From: an uncultured Flavobacteriaceae bacterium
GTDB lineage: Bacteria > Bacteroidota > Bacteroidia > Flavobacteriales > Flavobacteriaceae
Length of the DNA stretch: 64,000 nucleotides
Direction: 5' to 3'
Assembly: GCA_947494715.1 (NCBI GenBank)
Contig: CANLWG010000022.1
Location: 27,354-91,353 of the forward strand
A program made the position numbers and the translations under genes. Positions 36,988-45,571 of the stretch are shown here, in pieces (the stretch's first letter is position 1; the number at the start of each line of letters is the position of its first letter). The notes beneath the pieces were generated by a model. It saw nothing but the letters and a program-made list of their open reading frames with translations, did no database searches and was not told the origin of the DNA.

Positions 36988-38085
36988 ATGGAAAACAAGA
37001 AACGTAAAATTTATAAAAAGAAAAGATATGCATTGCCCGTTATTATTATAATTCTTTTAATAGTAGCTCGGTTGTCGTTACCCTACATCCTAGAACGATA
37101 TGTAAACAAGGTCTTGGCAGATATCCCGGGGTATTATGGCCAAGTTTCCAATATAGACGTTTCCTTAATACGGGGTGCCTATGTAATAGACAGTTTGTAT
37201 TTAAATAAGGTAGATGCCGGCTCCGAGGTGCCTTTTCTGGATTTTGCAAAAACCGATATTTCGTTGGAATGGAAATCACTTCTTAAGGGAAAAATTGTAA
37301 GTGAAATTATTTTGACCAAACCCCAGATAATCTATGTATTTGAAGATCAGCAAATAAGGGAAAGTCCTGAACCAGAGCTTGAAGATTGGACCAAGGCCCT
37401 AACCGATTTAGTACCAATAGACATTAACCATCTGGAGGTAATCGATGGAAAAGCGGCATTTGTACAGTTGACCGCCGAGCCGAATATTGATTTAAACATG
37501 AATCAAATCCAACTAAATGCCACAAACCTGAGAAATGTGGTACGACAAGAACGTAATCTTCCTTCAGAAATCCATGCAACGGCAGTATCCATAGGAAATG
37601 GAAATTTTAAGCTGGACGGAAAAATGGATTTGGTAAAACAAATTCCGGATATGGATATATCCTTTTCCTTGGAAAATGCTTCGGTAACTGCTCTGAACGA
37701 CTTTACCAAGCACTATGCCGGGATAGATTTTGTGGAAGGGAACTTTAATCTTTTTAGTGAAGTTGCCATTGCCGATGGATATTTGACAGGTTACGTGAAA
37801 CCTTTATTAAAGGACTCCCAACTGGTTGGTGGTGAGCAGGATAGTTTTCTAAATACCCTTTGGGAAGGTTTTGTAGGCTTTTTTAAGTTTATGCTCAAAA
37901 ACAAGGGAAACAACACCTTGGCCACGAAGGTACCTATTGAAGGAGATTTGAACAATGTTAAGACCAAGGTTTGGCCCACCATCTGGAATGTCTTTAAGAA
38001 TGGCTGGATCAAGGCCTATAAAGGTGTTTTTGATGATGAGGTAAACTTTGAAGATGCCAAAAAAGGTTTGGATAAGGAAGGGTAG
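36988..38085 (+). CDS. AsmA/DUF748-like envelope protein
   Basis: A 365-residue protein with one N-terminal membrane helix ('ALPVIIIILLIVARLSLPYIL', about 16-36) and a periplasmic domain. The start of that domain, 'LADIPGYYGQVSNIDVSLIRGAY', is characteristic of DUF748-type proteins. The segment 'IVSEIILTKPQIIYVFEDQ' is the next conserved strand. The C-terminal part 'FNLFSEVAIADGYLTGYVKPLLKD' is also typical. It follows the frameshifted relative by 28 bases, so the two form a pair. The likely role is envelope maintenance or lipid movement (family-level inference). A strong hairpin follows the gene at 38174-38207. Confidence 0.78.
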   Translation: MENKKRKIYKKKRYALPVIIIILLIVARLSLPYILERYVNKVLADIPGYYGQVSNIDVSLIRGAYVIDSLYLNKVDAGSEVPFLDFAKTDISLEWKSLLKGKIVSEIILTKPQIIYVFEDQQIRESPEPELEDWTKALTDLVPIDINHLEVIDGKAAFVQLTAEPNIDLNMNQIQLNATNLRNVVRQERNLPSEIHATAVSIGNGNFKLDGKMDLVKQIPDMDISFSLENASVTALNDFTKHYAGIDFVEGNFNLFSEVAIADGYLTGYVKPLLKDSQLVGGEQDSFLNTLWEGFVGFFKFMLKNKGNNTLATKVPIEGDLNNVKTKVWPTIWNVFKNGWIKAYKGVFDDEVNFEDAKKGLDKEG

Positions 38086-38173
38086 GTCGCCAACGGCCCG
38101 GTCTGCAAGTATAAGTCGGTATTCAAGTTGGATTTTGAAATTTTAAGAATAAGGTAAAGAACCCAGGATAGCA

Positions 38174-38207
38174 AAAACGGATAAATGTTTTTGCATTTAT
38201 CCGTTTT
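38174..38207. terminator. perfect 14-bp hairpin between convergent genes
   Basis: AAAACGGATAAATG and CATTTATCCGTTTT pair perfectly around a six-base loop. A and T runs flank both sides, so it terminates both the DUF748-like gene and the small minus-strand lipoprotein gene. Confidence 0.85.
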
Positions 38208-38231
38208 CATGATATCAAATCAGTATTCTTC

Positions 38232-38414
38232 TTAATTATCATCTATGGCGTCCTCTACTTCATCACCCACTTCCTCAACGCCATCTTCTATACCTTCACC
38301 GACTTCTTCAATACCATCTTCTATTTTCTCTCCTGCCGTTTTGTCTTCCCTGCAGGCGGCAACTATAAAAATAGTGGCCAAGGTCAACATAAACATAACC
38401 ATAGATTTTCTCAT
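38232..38414 (-). CDS. small acidic lipoprotein with 11-residue repeats
   Basis: A 60-residue lipoprotein. The signal peptide ends in 'IFIVAAC' (Cys21). The mature part is almost wholly made of a repeating acidic unit: 'KIEDGIEEVGE', 'GIEDGVEEVGD', 'EVEDAIDDN', an 11-residue period that would give an amphipathic helix. It is next to a DUF1328 gene on the same strand, 20 bases apart, and is probably co-transcribed with it. The family is often seen in Bacteroidetes near stress-related genes but I cannot give a function. The repeat is visible at the DNA level too. Confidence 0.75.
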   Translation of the reverse strand: MRKSMVMFMLTLATIFIVAACREDKTAGEKIEDGIEEVGEGIEDGVEEVGDEVEDAIDDN

Positions 38415-38434
38415 AATTTTTGTGATTTTAAAGG

Positions 38435-38596
38435 TTACAATATTTTTTTCCCCCTAAACAGCGATACTACGAAAAGTACCAAGAATATAAAGAACAAGAT
38501 TTTAGCGATGCTTGCCGCACCTGCAGCAATTCCACCAAAGCCGAATATTGCAGCGACTATGGCAAGGATTATAAATGTAATTGTCCAACGTAACAT
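38435..38596 (-). CDS. DUF1328 small membrane protein (YtjA-like)
   Basis: A 53-residue membrane protein read directly from the minus strand. It starts '[20 protein letters not shown]', continues '[20 protein letters not shown]' and ends 'RGKKIL', exactly the DUF1328 layout of two short hydrophobic helices joined by a Gly/Ala-rich turn. The family is widespread and often stress-induced, but its activity is unknown. It lies just upstream of the acidic lipoprotein. The divergent neighbour is an AraC-type regulator, and the 267-base spacer should hold both promoters. Confidence 0.9.
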   Translation of the reverse strand: MLRWTITFIILAIVAAIFGFGGIAAGAASIAKILFFIFLVLFVVSLFRGKKIL

Positions 38597-38863
38597 ATAA
38601 TATGGTTTTAGTTAATAATTCAGTTAAGGAGTGGATGGTAGTATCCATCACCAATACAAAGATGCGATAATACAGGTTGATCGGTTAATGGTATCGATTG
38701 AATTCTTGACCCATTTCCAAAAAAACTTTATTTTGTTTATAATCAGATTTATACGTTAATTTTAATACTTTTCCTAAAGCATTTTTTTTTGATTGAGTAG
38801 AAATAAAACCATTAAAGAATAATTACAAATGACCTATCTTTAAAGAATTCCTATAATGGGTAT

Positions 38864-39910
38864 ATGAAAAACAAAATTGAGATAAGGGATTTGGATGTTC
38901 GAGATGTAGTAAAGGACATTGCGGATACGTTGGGGGCAGCTTATGAGGAGGATAATAACGAAATGTGTTTTGACATTCCAAAGGAAATTGGAAAAGGCTA
39001 TGTCAAGGCCGTTTCATTTTCACATGGTGTAGGCATTATAGATTTGGATATCCATCTAAAGAAGGAAGTTCATCTTTTAACAAACCAATCCTCTGTGCAG
39101 CCCTTAAAGATTATTTTCAATAGGGAATCTTCCATTGAGCACAGGTTCGAAGGAAAGTCAAAAACACAGGAGATAAGGCATTTGGAAAGCGCCATCCTTT
39201 CCTGTAATAGCAAGCACGGCCATATTATTACCCTTCCTGCAAACCAACCCATTTGTTTTTTTAGCCTGGAAATCAATAGAAAGCTGTTTGAGGAGAAAAT
39301 AGAGGATTTCCTACCTGATATGAACCCCGAATTGGAAGAGCTCTTCCGCGATGTGAACGGCATTAATCTATTTTTTCATAAAGGGCATTATACTTTGGAC
39401 ATAGCCAAATGTATAGAACAATGCATAGATAGCGAATTGGTCGGTTTTACGCGATCCGTTTTCCTGGAAGGCAAGGCCTATGAGATTTTGGCACATCACC
39501 TTAGACAATATCTGGATGATCTTACCGATCCTGACAAACGTAAAATTTTAAGACAGGCAACGGTAGAAAAAATTGAAAAAGCGGCCAACATCATTGAGGA
39601 AGAACTGGAAAGTATGGATAATATTATTGCTTTGGCGCGAAGGGTAGGACTAAACCAAAATACGCTACAAAACGGGTTTAAACATTTATATGGCATGTCC
39701 GTAAACCAATATATTCGCAACGCTCGGATAGAAATGGCGAAAAACCTCATGGAGAACACGGATTTGAATATCACTGAAATTACCTATAAAATAGGAATCA
39801 ATTCCCGCAGCTATTTTTCTAAACTGTTTAAGAACCGCTATGCCATGACCCCCACCCAATACCTTCAAAAATTAAGGGGAAATAGAAACAAAACCGCCAA
39901 GATTGCATAA
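38864..39910 (+). CDS. AraC-family transcriptional regulator, paralog 1
   Basis: A 348-residue regulator with a C-terminal AraC DNA-binding domain. The first helix-turn-helix is 'NIIALARRVGLNQNTLQNGF' (about 256-275), and the second is 'NITEITYKIGINSRSYFSKLF', followed by 'TPTQYLQKLR'. The N-terminal 220 residues share a distinctive pattern with three other proteins in this window: a strand '(S)F.(W/H)GV.(L/I)(L/I)D', then a long helical part ending 'R...LEG.(A)YE(I)LA'. It is divergent from the DUF1328/lipoprotein pair and may control it. Effector unknown. No membrane helices. Confidence 0.88.
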   Translation: MKNKIEIRDLDVRDVVKDIADTLGAAYEEDNNEMCFDIPKEIGKGYVKAVSFSHGVGIIDLDIHLKKEVHLLTNQSSVQPLKIIFNRESSIEHRFEGKSKTQEIRHLESAILSCNSKHGHIITLPANQPICFFSLEINRKLFEEKIEDFLPDMNPELEELFRDVNGINLFFHKGHYTLDIAKCIEQCIDSELVGFTRSVFLEGKAYEILAHHLRQYLDDLTDPDKRKILRQATVEKIEKAANIIEEELESMDNIIALARRVGLNQNTLQNGFKHLYGMSVNQYIRNARIEMAKNLMENTDLNITEITYKIGINSRSYFSKLFKNRYAMTPTQYLQKLRGNRNKTAKIA

Positions 39911-40087
39911 CGCCGATAGGTCACGTCTTGCACTCTAGCGTATCTTTTTGTTTAACTTTTTAACAAAAATTATAATCACGAATGAGCCCATTTGTGTTAA
40001 TTTAAGTTTCAATTTTGTCAATACCGCAAGACACTCCCAAGTTCCTTTGCACTACAAAATCAAAATTGTAGATAGGAGGAATTTAAA

Positions 40088-41113
40088 ATGCGAGAGATTG
40101 TCATTACAAGTACTAAGGAAGAGGCCATACTAGAGCAGCTTAACCTGTGCCTGGAGGGAAATCTTAACGAAGAATGGGGGGAACGGGTGCTGGAATTTGC
40201 CAATGGAATAGGAAAGGGAGTAGTACGGAATATATCTTTTGATTGGGGCGTTTCCTTACTGGATTGCACCCTTAATTTCAATGAGGAAATAAAGTTAGTT
40301 TTCAAGACGAATAGCATTTCTCCGGTGGAGTTTGTTTTCATTTCCAAGGGGTCGTTTAAATATAAGGAGGAGGATTCGGAAGAATATGTTGATTTGGAGC
40401 AATACCAGAATATCATAATTGCACCCAAGCGGTATTCCAAGAAAACTTTTGTTTTTCTCCCTCACCAAGAGATAAAGGTCAATTTTATTCGAATTGTTAG
40501 AAAAGAATACCTCAAGAAGAAAAATAACAATGTAACCTATCTGAACGATCTGTTAATGTCCGTGTTCAAGGAGGAAGAGGCTTCTTTTCCCTATAAGCAT
40601 AAAGGAAATTATAGCCTTAAAATTGCCGACGAAATAAAGGCTTTGCAGAATTCTTATGACAGTGGTATTATTCGTACCTTATCCTTGGAGGGAAGGTTGT
40701 ATTTAGTTCTGGCTATGCAACTTATGGAACATCATAACTTTGAGACGGGCAGTACCTTGCCAGAATCCTTATGCAAGGAAGATATCAAAAAGATTCATCG
40801 ATTATCGGATTTTATAGTGGATCAGATAGCGAACCCTATATCGGTAAGAATTTTATCGGAAGAATCAGGACTTAGCCCAAAAAAACTACAGTTGGGGTTT
40901 CAAGTTCTATATTCCAAATCAGTAAACGAGTACGTGCGCCAACTTAAATTGGAAATTTCAAGGGACTACTTGGGAAACACGGATTTATCCGTATCCGAAA
41001 TTGTTTATGCCGTGGGTATTAAAAGTAGAAGTTATTTTTCTAAGATTTTTTCGGAGGCCTACGGTATTTTACCTACGGAATATAGGAAGCAACTAAAAGC
41101 GAGTAAGCGTTAG
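40088..41113 (+). CDS. AraC-family transcriptional regulator, paralog 2
   Basis: A 341-residue AraC-type regulator of the same group as the genes at 38864, 42017 and 49820. The sensor part has 'ISFDWGVSLLDCTLNFNEEI', 'VEFVFISKGSFKYKEE' and 'LSLEGRLYLVLAMQL'. The DNA-binding part has 'SVRILSEESGLSPKKLQLGF' and 'SVSEIVYAVGIKSRSYFSKIF'. The start has a clear purine-rich AGGAGG about ten bases upstream, unusual for this phylum and supporting ATG 40088. The SRAP-like gene converges on it with only three bases between stops. Confidence 0.88.
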   Translation: MREIVITSTKEEAILEQLNLCLEGNLNEEWGERVLEFANGIGKGVVRNISFDWGVSLLDCTLNFNEEIKLVFKTNSISPVEFVFISKGSFKYKEEDSEEYVDLEQYQNIIIAPKRYSKKTFVFLPHQEIKVNFIRIVRKEYLKKKNNNVTYLNDLLMSVFKEEEASFPYKHKGNYSLKIADEIKALQNSYDSGIIRTLSLEGRLYLVLAMQLMEHHNFETGSTLPESLCKEDIKKIHRLSDFIVDQIANPISVRILSEESGLSPKKLQLGFQVLYSKSVNEYVRQLKLEISRDYLGNTDLSVSEIVYAVGIKSRSYFSKIFSEAYGILPTEYRKQLKASKR

Positions 41114-41116
41114 TTT

Positions 41117-41821
41117 TTAGAAATCCTGGGGGGGATTGGGATAATCATAGGGTTCAAGCATACTGTCATATGAAATATTCCTATTAAAAAACTCCTTGGC
41201 TATGGGATTTGCCCGTAAATCAAGTTTTTCAGGTTCGCTGACCAATTGTTTCGCCTTATCCAGGGACGTCTCCATATCCAACCATAGTTTGGCCCGTTTA
41301 CGGGGTATGATTATGGGCATACGATCTACCACATTTTGGAATCTTTTTACGAATGCGTCGGCCTCGCCCACCAATAAGGCGCATGTTATGAATCCATCTT
41401 CCAAAACATTATAAATCCCTGCCAGAAAAAAGGGTTCCTCGGACTTGAGTCCAATATAATAAGGATATACCTCACCATTCCTTAGGTAGGATGTAAAAAA
41501 GCCTGTCACTAAGATTAGGCACCTGCGCTTTTCGAACGCCGATGTAAACCATAATTCAGAATCCAACCGACTTTCTTCAATATTCAATGTGTTACAGGTA
41601 TTTTGAAAAATGGACCAGTCATCATTGTAATCCTTTGGCAATAGCCCCCAGATGGCAAAGGAAATCAGATGTGGTTCCATAGCGGTAATTATAGGCAGAT
41701 TGGATTCGGTCAATCCATTGATGACTACTTCCGGTTTGTATAAATGGGGATGTTTAAATGAAACTTCAAATAATCCTTCCATCTGCTCCCGCTTCGCAAT
41801 ATTTGATAGTTTAAAATACAT
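41117..41821 (-). CDS. SRAP-domain (YedK/HMCES-like) paralog lacking the catalytic residues
   Basis: A 234-residue protein with the full SRAP fold pattern: 'YKPEVVINGL', 'HLISFAIWGLLP', 'FEKRRCLIL', 'FFLAGIYNV' and 'VVDRMPIIIPRKRAKLWLD'. SRAP proteins crosslink to abasic sites in single-stranded DNA through Cys2. Here residue 2 is Tyr ('MYFKL' instead of 'MC'). The 'FYEW' glutamate is Thr110 ('FFTS'), and the histidine before 'DRMP' is Val165. The asparagine (Asn80) may remain. The protein thus appears to have kept the fold but lost the crosslinking chemistry. It may bind DNA without covalent attachment. The start at ATG 41821 leaves no upstream Cys alternative that I saw. Confidence 0.82.
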   Translation of the reverse strand: MYFKLSNIAKREQMEGLFEVSFKHPHLYKPEVVINGLTESNLPIITAMEPHLISFAIWGLLPKDYNDDWSIFQNTCNTLNIEESRLDSELWFTSAFEKRRCLILVTGFFTSYLRNGEVYPYYIGLKSEEPFFLAGIYNVLEDGFITCALLVGEADAFVKRFQNVVDRMPIIIPRKRAKLWLDMETSLDKAKQLVSEPEKLDLRANPIAKEFFNRNISYDSMLEPYDYPNPPQDF

Positions 41822-42016
41822 GGCAATCTTTATCCTAGCGCAAGTAACAAAAATAGTATTTGAGCTATTGTTTCAAATGATGTAAAATGTAACCCATTAG
41901 CATTTAAATGTTTAACCAGAAAGTGTAAATTCCTGATAAACACCCAATAAAGTTAAACATTTCTCTTAATTCGGTAAGCGAACCACGATGCTTCGGCTAA
42001 TTTTGGTATACCGAAT

Positions 42017-43084
42017 ATGAGAAGTTATAGTTTGGTATATCAACTGAAATTTGTAGGTATGGAAACAAGAAAACAGAGGGCATTGCATGAGTTGAAATCT
42101 TTAAGCACCTTTCTGAAAGGTGATGTAATATATGAGAGAGGAATTTTAGTGCTAAAAATCGATGATTCCATAGGAGAGGGGCGGGTATGCTGCATTTGTT
42201 TGGATGAGGGACTTGTTGCACTTGAATTTGATATAAAATTAAATAAGGATCTAACCATTTGCCTGGATCGAAAAGATCAGGATCTGATGTATTTCCTGTA
42301 TTGTTTGCAAGGGAGTTGTTTCCATAAATTCATGAAGGAGACAATCATAACCCCGTTACAAGAACTGCAAAGTGCCGTGGTATCCAGTGATGTAAATATG
42401 TTAAGTGAACTTCTAATACGAAAAGATGAAAGATTGGTTCTCAACGCCATGCGAATTTTTAGAGATAGGTACCGGGAAAATTTGGATTTTGATAAAAATG
42501 AACGGGATACCCATATGAAAACGCTTATGGACTCTTTTGATGGTGTTAAAGGGTATTTTCATTTAGGGAAACCCAACCTGGAGATAGCGGAATTGATCAA
42601 AACATTGGAAGATGCCAAATTTGCCAATACTGTTTCCTCCTCGATGCATTTCGCCGGAATATGCCAAATTATCCTTGCAAAACAAATAGAGCAGTTTAAA
42701 AAGGAGAGAATACAAGGAGAGCTGCCACCGACGTCGTTGTTAAAAAGAGAATTGCAGGAAATAAGCGAACTATGTGATTTTGTGAGGAACTATCCCGAAT
42801 TGCAGCATTGCATTAGTTCTCTGTGCTCTAAATCCGGATTGTCCGCTTCCAAACTCCAACAAGGATTTAGATTCATCCATAACATGACCATAGGTGAATA
42901 TATCAGGGATGTCCGGTTGAGAAAAGCGGAACTTCTTATTAGAACTACGGACATGAATATTTCTGAGGTAGTTTATTCAATAGGCCTTACGAGCAGGAGT
43001 TATTTCTGCAAGATTTTTAAGAACAAATACCGCTGCAGTCCTAAAAAATACAAGACCGAAGTTTTTCAGCCCATATTGAATTAA
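42017..43084 (+). CDS. AraC-family transcriptional regulator, paralog 3
   Basis: A 355-residue AraC-type regulator, more divergent than its three paralogs in the window. The DNA-binding domain has 'SLCSKSGLSASKLQQGFRFI' and 'NISEVVYSIGLTSRSYFCKIF', ending 'CSPKKYKTEV'. The sensor domain has 'GLVALEFDIKLNKDLTICL' and 'YFLYCLQGSCFHKFMKE' where others have the 'F.FI..G' strand. The start could also be the ATG at 42059 ('METRKQRAL'), 14 residues in. It is followed directly by a hairpin. Effector and targets unknown. Confidence 0.85.
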   Translation: MRSYSLVYQLKFVGMETRKQRALHELKSLSTFLKGDVIYERGILVLKIDDSIGEGRVCCICLDEGLVALEFDIKLNKDLTICLDRKDQDLMYFLYCLQGSCFHKFMKETIITPLQELQSAVVSSDVNMLSELLIRKDERLVLNAMRIFRDRYRENLDFDKNERDTHMKTLMDSFDGVKGYFHLGKPNLEIAELIKTLEDAKFANTVSSSMHFAGICQIILAKQIEQFKKERIQGELPPTSLLKRELQEISELCDFVRNYPELQHCISSLCSKSGLSASKLQQGFRFIHNMTIGEYIRDVRLRKAELLIRTTDMNISEVVYSIGLTSRSYFCKIFKNKYRCSPKKYKTEVFQPILN

Positions 43085-43089
43085 AAACA

Positions 43090-43117
43090 TAAAGGGAGGG
43101 CCGTAGACCTCCCTTTA
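43090..43117. terminator. hairpin terminator between convergent genes
   Basis: TAAAGGGAGG and CCTCCCTTTA form a ten-base stem with an eight-base loop between the AraC-type gene and the convergent DUF2383 pseudogene. Confidence 0.75.
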
Positions 43118-43120
43118 AAC

Positions 43121-43584
43121 CTAAAGCATAAATCTTACATTGAGGTCCTCTAGCCTTTTTATGGTAGAAAGCCCGTCCTCAATAGCACTTTTTTGTCTCT
43201 TCAAAAGCGTTGCTGTACTTGGCGGTAAGGTAGATTCCTGAAGCACGTCCTCATATTCTTCCACGGAAGCTTTTTCACCCCTAATGGCCTCTTCCAACAT
43301 GGCCTCTTCATTGTCCGAGGAGAAAAGGGCCTTTATATCCATCCAGGTGCGATGGGCCTTGCTTGTAATACTGTCACCTGTATCCACTTCTTGCCCAAAG
43401 GATTGAATTTCACTTTTTACTCATGACCAAAGTCATAACGTTCCTGGGCTTTACGCTCAAAATAAGCTTTGAGATTTGAATGCTTGGTGTTTTCGGCCGC
43501 TTTTTCAAACCCTTTTTCAGCATCGTAGGTTTTTTCCAGGAGGTCGTTCAATTTACTTCCAATAGTTTCTGAATACGTACTCAT
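43121..43584 (-). pseudogene. PA2169-family four-helix-bundle (DUF2383) gene, frameshifted
   Basis: Two frames together encode one DUF2383-type protein of about 154 residues. The N-terminal part from ATG 43584 reads 'MSTYSETIGSKLNDLLEKTY' and on to 'ERYDFGHE', then meets TAA at 43417-43419. The other frame continues as 'KSEIQSFGQEVDTGDSITSK' to the stop at 43121. One missing T (GAGTTAAAAAG expected) explains the shift. The family forms ferritin-like helical bundles and is often stress-induced. The protein could still be made in part, or the base may be a sequencing error. Confidence 0.8.
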
Positions 43585-43645
43585 TATTTTTAATTTTAGA
43601 TGAATGGCAATTTATTTTGGGATGCCTACCACTTTACATCCTAAC

Positions 43646-43927
43646 TCATTTTGTACGTTGGTAGAATCGGTTGCGCATTTGAAACTTTTTTATTTTGTCT
43701 TTCAAATGGTTAATACTGGAATGGCCGGCTTTACTTTCTTTGAGTATTAGTTTTTCCAAGGGGATATCGACAAAAGGTTCAATTTCATTATGGGGCATGT
43801 CCACTTCGTAGTAGGGTATCTCCCTAGGCCGCTTTTTACGTCTTTTAACTATTGAGACAAAAATTATTAAGGTAATTCCGACAGAAAAACCTATTGCTAT
43901 TCCAGATATAAAATCAACCCCCAACAT
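43646..43927 (-). CDS. hypothetical single-helix membrane protein
   Basis: A 93-residue protein with one N-terminal membrane helix ('FISGIAIGFSVGITLIIFVSI', about 5-25), a basic stop-transfer 'KRRKKRPRE' and a soluble tail. The tail carries 'EVDMPHNEIEPFVDIPLEKL', a motif partly echoed in the lipoprotein at 47430-48005 ('DVDMPNDE'). No family recognised. It is surrounded by stress-related small genes. Confidence 0.6.
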   Translation of the reverse strand: MLGVDFISGIAIGFSVGITLIIFVSIVKRRKKRPREIPYYEVDMPHNEIEPFVDIPLEKLILKESKAGHSSINHLKDKIKKFQMRNRFYQRTK

Positions 43928-44205
43928 TGTTGTTTAGTTTTATCTCCTCAAAATTAGATTACATCGAGCGCATAGTATTGTTGAATAAGGCGAATTTTTA
44001 ACTCATTTTGAGTTACCATTATTTTGTTTTTCAAATGGATTAAAATTTAGTTTTTTTGAAATCCAAATAGATAAAGGAAAGTGGGATATTTGAGTTCTTT
44101 TGTTTGTGTATTACTGATGAGTTTGCGGGTTGGTATAATCAAGTTCTTCCCACCCTCCGTTCCCTTTATTTTAGGATGGTGGGATGCGCAAATTCCAAAT
44201 TATTG

Positions 44206-44420
44206 GCTATAATAAGGAAGAGTACGGTTGTAAAATGGAATTGGGGCAATGGCATCGCAAAGGGAAAGGTTGTGGAATCTTATACTTCCAAGGTAACTAA
44301 GGCATTAAAAACACTTCCGTAACCCGGAACGGCGAAAAGGGAAATAAAGCCTTATATATTAAACAAGAGGACGGGGACTATGTTCTCAAAAGCGTAAGCC
44401 AAGTAGAACGTGTGGATTAA
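44206..44420 (+). pseudogene. DUF2945 (hypervirulence-associated TUDOR-like) remnant
   Basis: A broken copy of a DUF2945 protein of about 70 residues. The first frame gives 'TVVKWNWGNGIAKGKVVESY', and the second gives 'VTRNGEKGNKALYIKQEDGD' and 'VLKSVSQVERVD' to the TAA at 44418-44420, with a frameshift near 44320. Where the family has a start Met the codon is ATA, so the start also appears lost. It converges on the end of the trkH remnant, with only ten bases between the two stops. Confidence 0.75.
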
Positions 44421-44703
44421 CAAGCACAATTTACACAGCCAAATCGTCTTCAAAAACCTCGGTATCCTTCTTTTTTGACCTCTGGACCATACTAAAATGC
44501 CAAAGGTAAGGACTCCCAATCTGCCTATAAACATAAGCAGGATTACAAAAACCTTACCCAAACTGCTTAGTTCCCTAGTAATTCCGGTACTACGTCCAAC
44601 TGTACCTAGGGCAGGGGCTACCTCGAATAAAATTTTTTCAAAGGGGAAGTCCTCGTTAAAGGATGGGACAAATGTGCCCAGAAATATTATAGAAGTATAG
44701 AAA

Positions 44704-44721
44704 ATAATGTATATAGGTGCC
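44704..44721. repeat. 18-bp direct repeat, left copy
   Basis: ATAATGTATATAGGTGCC, identical to 45554-45571. In trkH it encodes 'APIYII' on the minus strand. It marks the left edge of the segment that interrupts trkH. Confidence 0.9.
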
Positions 44722-45040
44722 CATTTGGAATAAAAAAAGCCCCACAATGTGAGGCTAAAATATCGTGGTGCTATAGAGATAGGCCTGGATTTGCATCCGT
44801 ACATTGCTCAAAGCACTTCATAGACGAGAAAATCAAAATGTGTCGTCTCCCATTTGGATAAGGCTTTGAATAATTACCGTCGGAAAAGGGTCAGGCTTGG
44901 CAGTCGACCCCTTTTTCATCTTTCAAATCTATTGAATATACTAACTCGATCCAAATTCTAGGGTCATTATTCGCTGAAATACCATAAAGGCTTAGATTCC
45001 TTTTCCGGTTCAGGAGGGTTTATTCCCTATCTTTAAGCAC

Positions 45041-45535
45041 ATGGAAACTCAAAAATCCTTCACAAAACGAATAGGTGGATATCTACATAAAATGATTCCG
45101 GTCACGGACGCAAGTGGAAAATTACTCCATTATGTCACCAAGCCGTTAATGGTAGAGCTAAAACCGAGGGACATTATGCAGATCATCATTGGCTCCACTA
45201 TATTGGCCTTACCGGTCGCCTATACGGAAGAGGCATGGAATCTGGGGGCCGAACTACCATTGTTGAACGTGGGATTGCTATCGCTCATTTCCTTGGTCTT
45301 CGTTGCGCTTTTTGTGTACTTCAACTTCTATCGTTTCAATATCAAGGGAAATGTCTTCAATTATGTGAAAAGGGTCATCGCCACCTACCTTATCTCAATA
45401 TTGGTGGTCGCGATACTTCTAACGGTGATACAGAGGTGTCCATGGGAATCTAATCATTTATTGGCGTTAAAGCGGGTGATAATCGTGGCCTTTCCAGCTT
45501 CGATGAGCGCAACCATAAGCGATGTCCTAAAATAA
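45041..45535 (+). CDS. DUF2391/TIGR02587-like integral membrane protein
   Basis: A 164-residue membrane protein with four hydrophobic helices (about 49-65, 75-94, 108-130 and 145-160). The segments 'LKPRDIMQIIIGSTILALPV' and 'PLLNVGLLSLISLVFVALFV' match the DUF2391 family of predicted membrane proteins of unknown activity. It is intact while the surrounding trkH is broken, and it lies wholly within the segment between the two 18-bp repeats. The arrangement suggests that this gene arrived by insertion into trkH. Confidence 0.72.
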   Translation: METQKSFTKRIGGYLHKMIPVTDASGKLLHYVTKPLMVELKPRDIMQIIIGSTILALPVAYTEEAWNLGAELPLLNVGLLSLISLVFVALFVYFNFYRFNIKGNVFNYVKRVIATYLISILVVAILLTVIQRCPWESNHLLALKRVIIVAFPASMSATISDVLK

Positions 45536-45553
45536 TTTTGCATCCCTTGTCCC

Positions 45554-45571
45554 ATAATGTATATAGGTGCC
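45554..45571. repeat. 18-bp direct repeat, right copy
   Basis: Second copy of ATAATGTATATAGGTGCC. It is followed by CAT where the left copy has CCAT, so one C/G was lost, which accounts for the one-base frame offset between the trkH halves. Confidence 0.9.
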
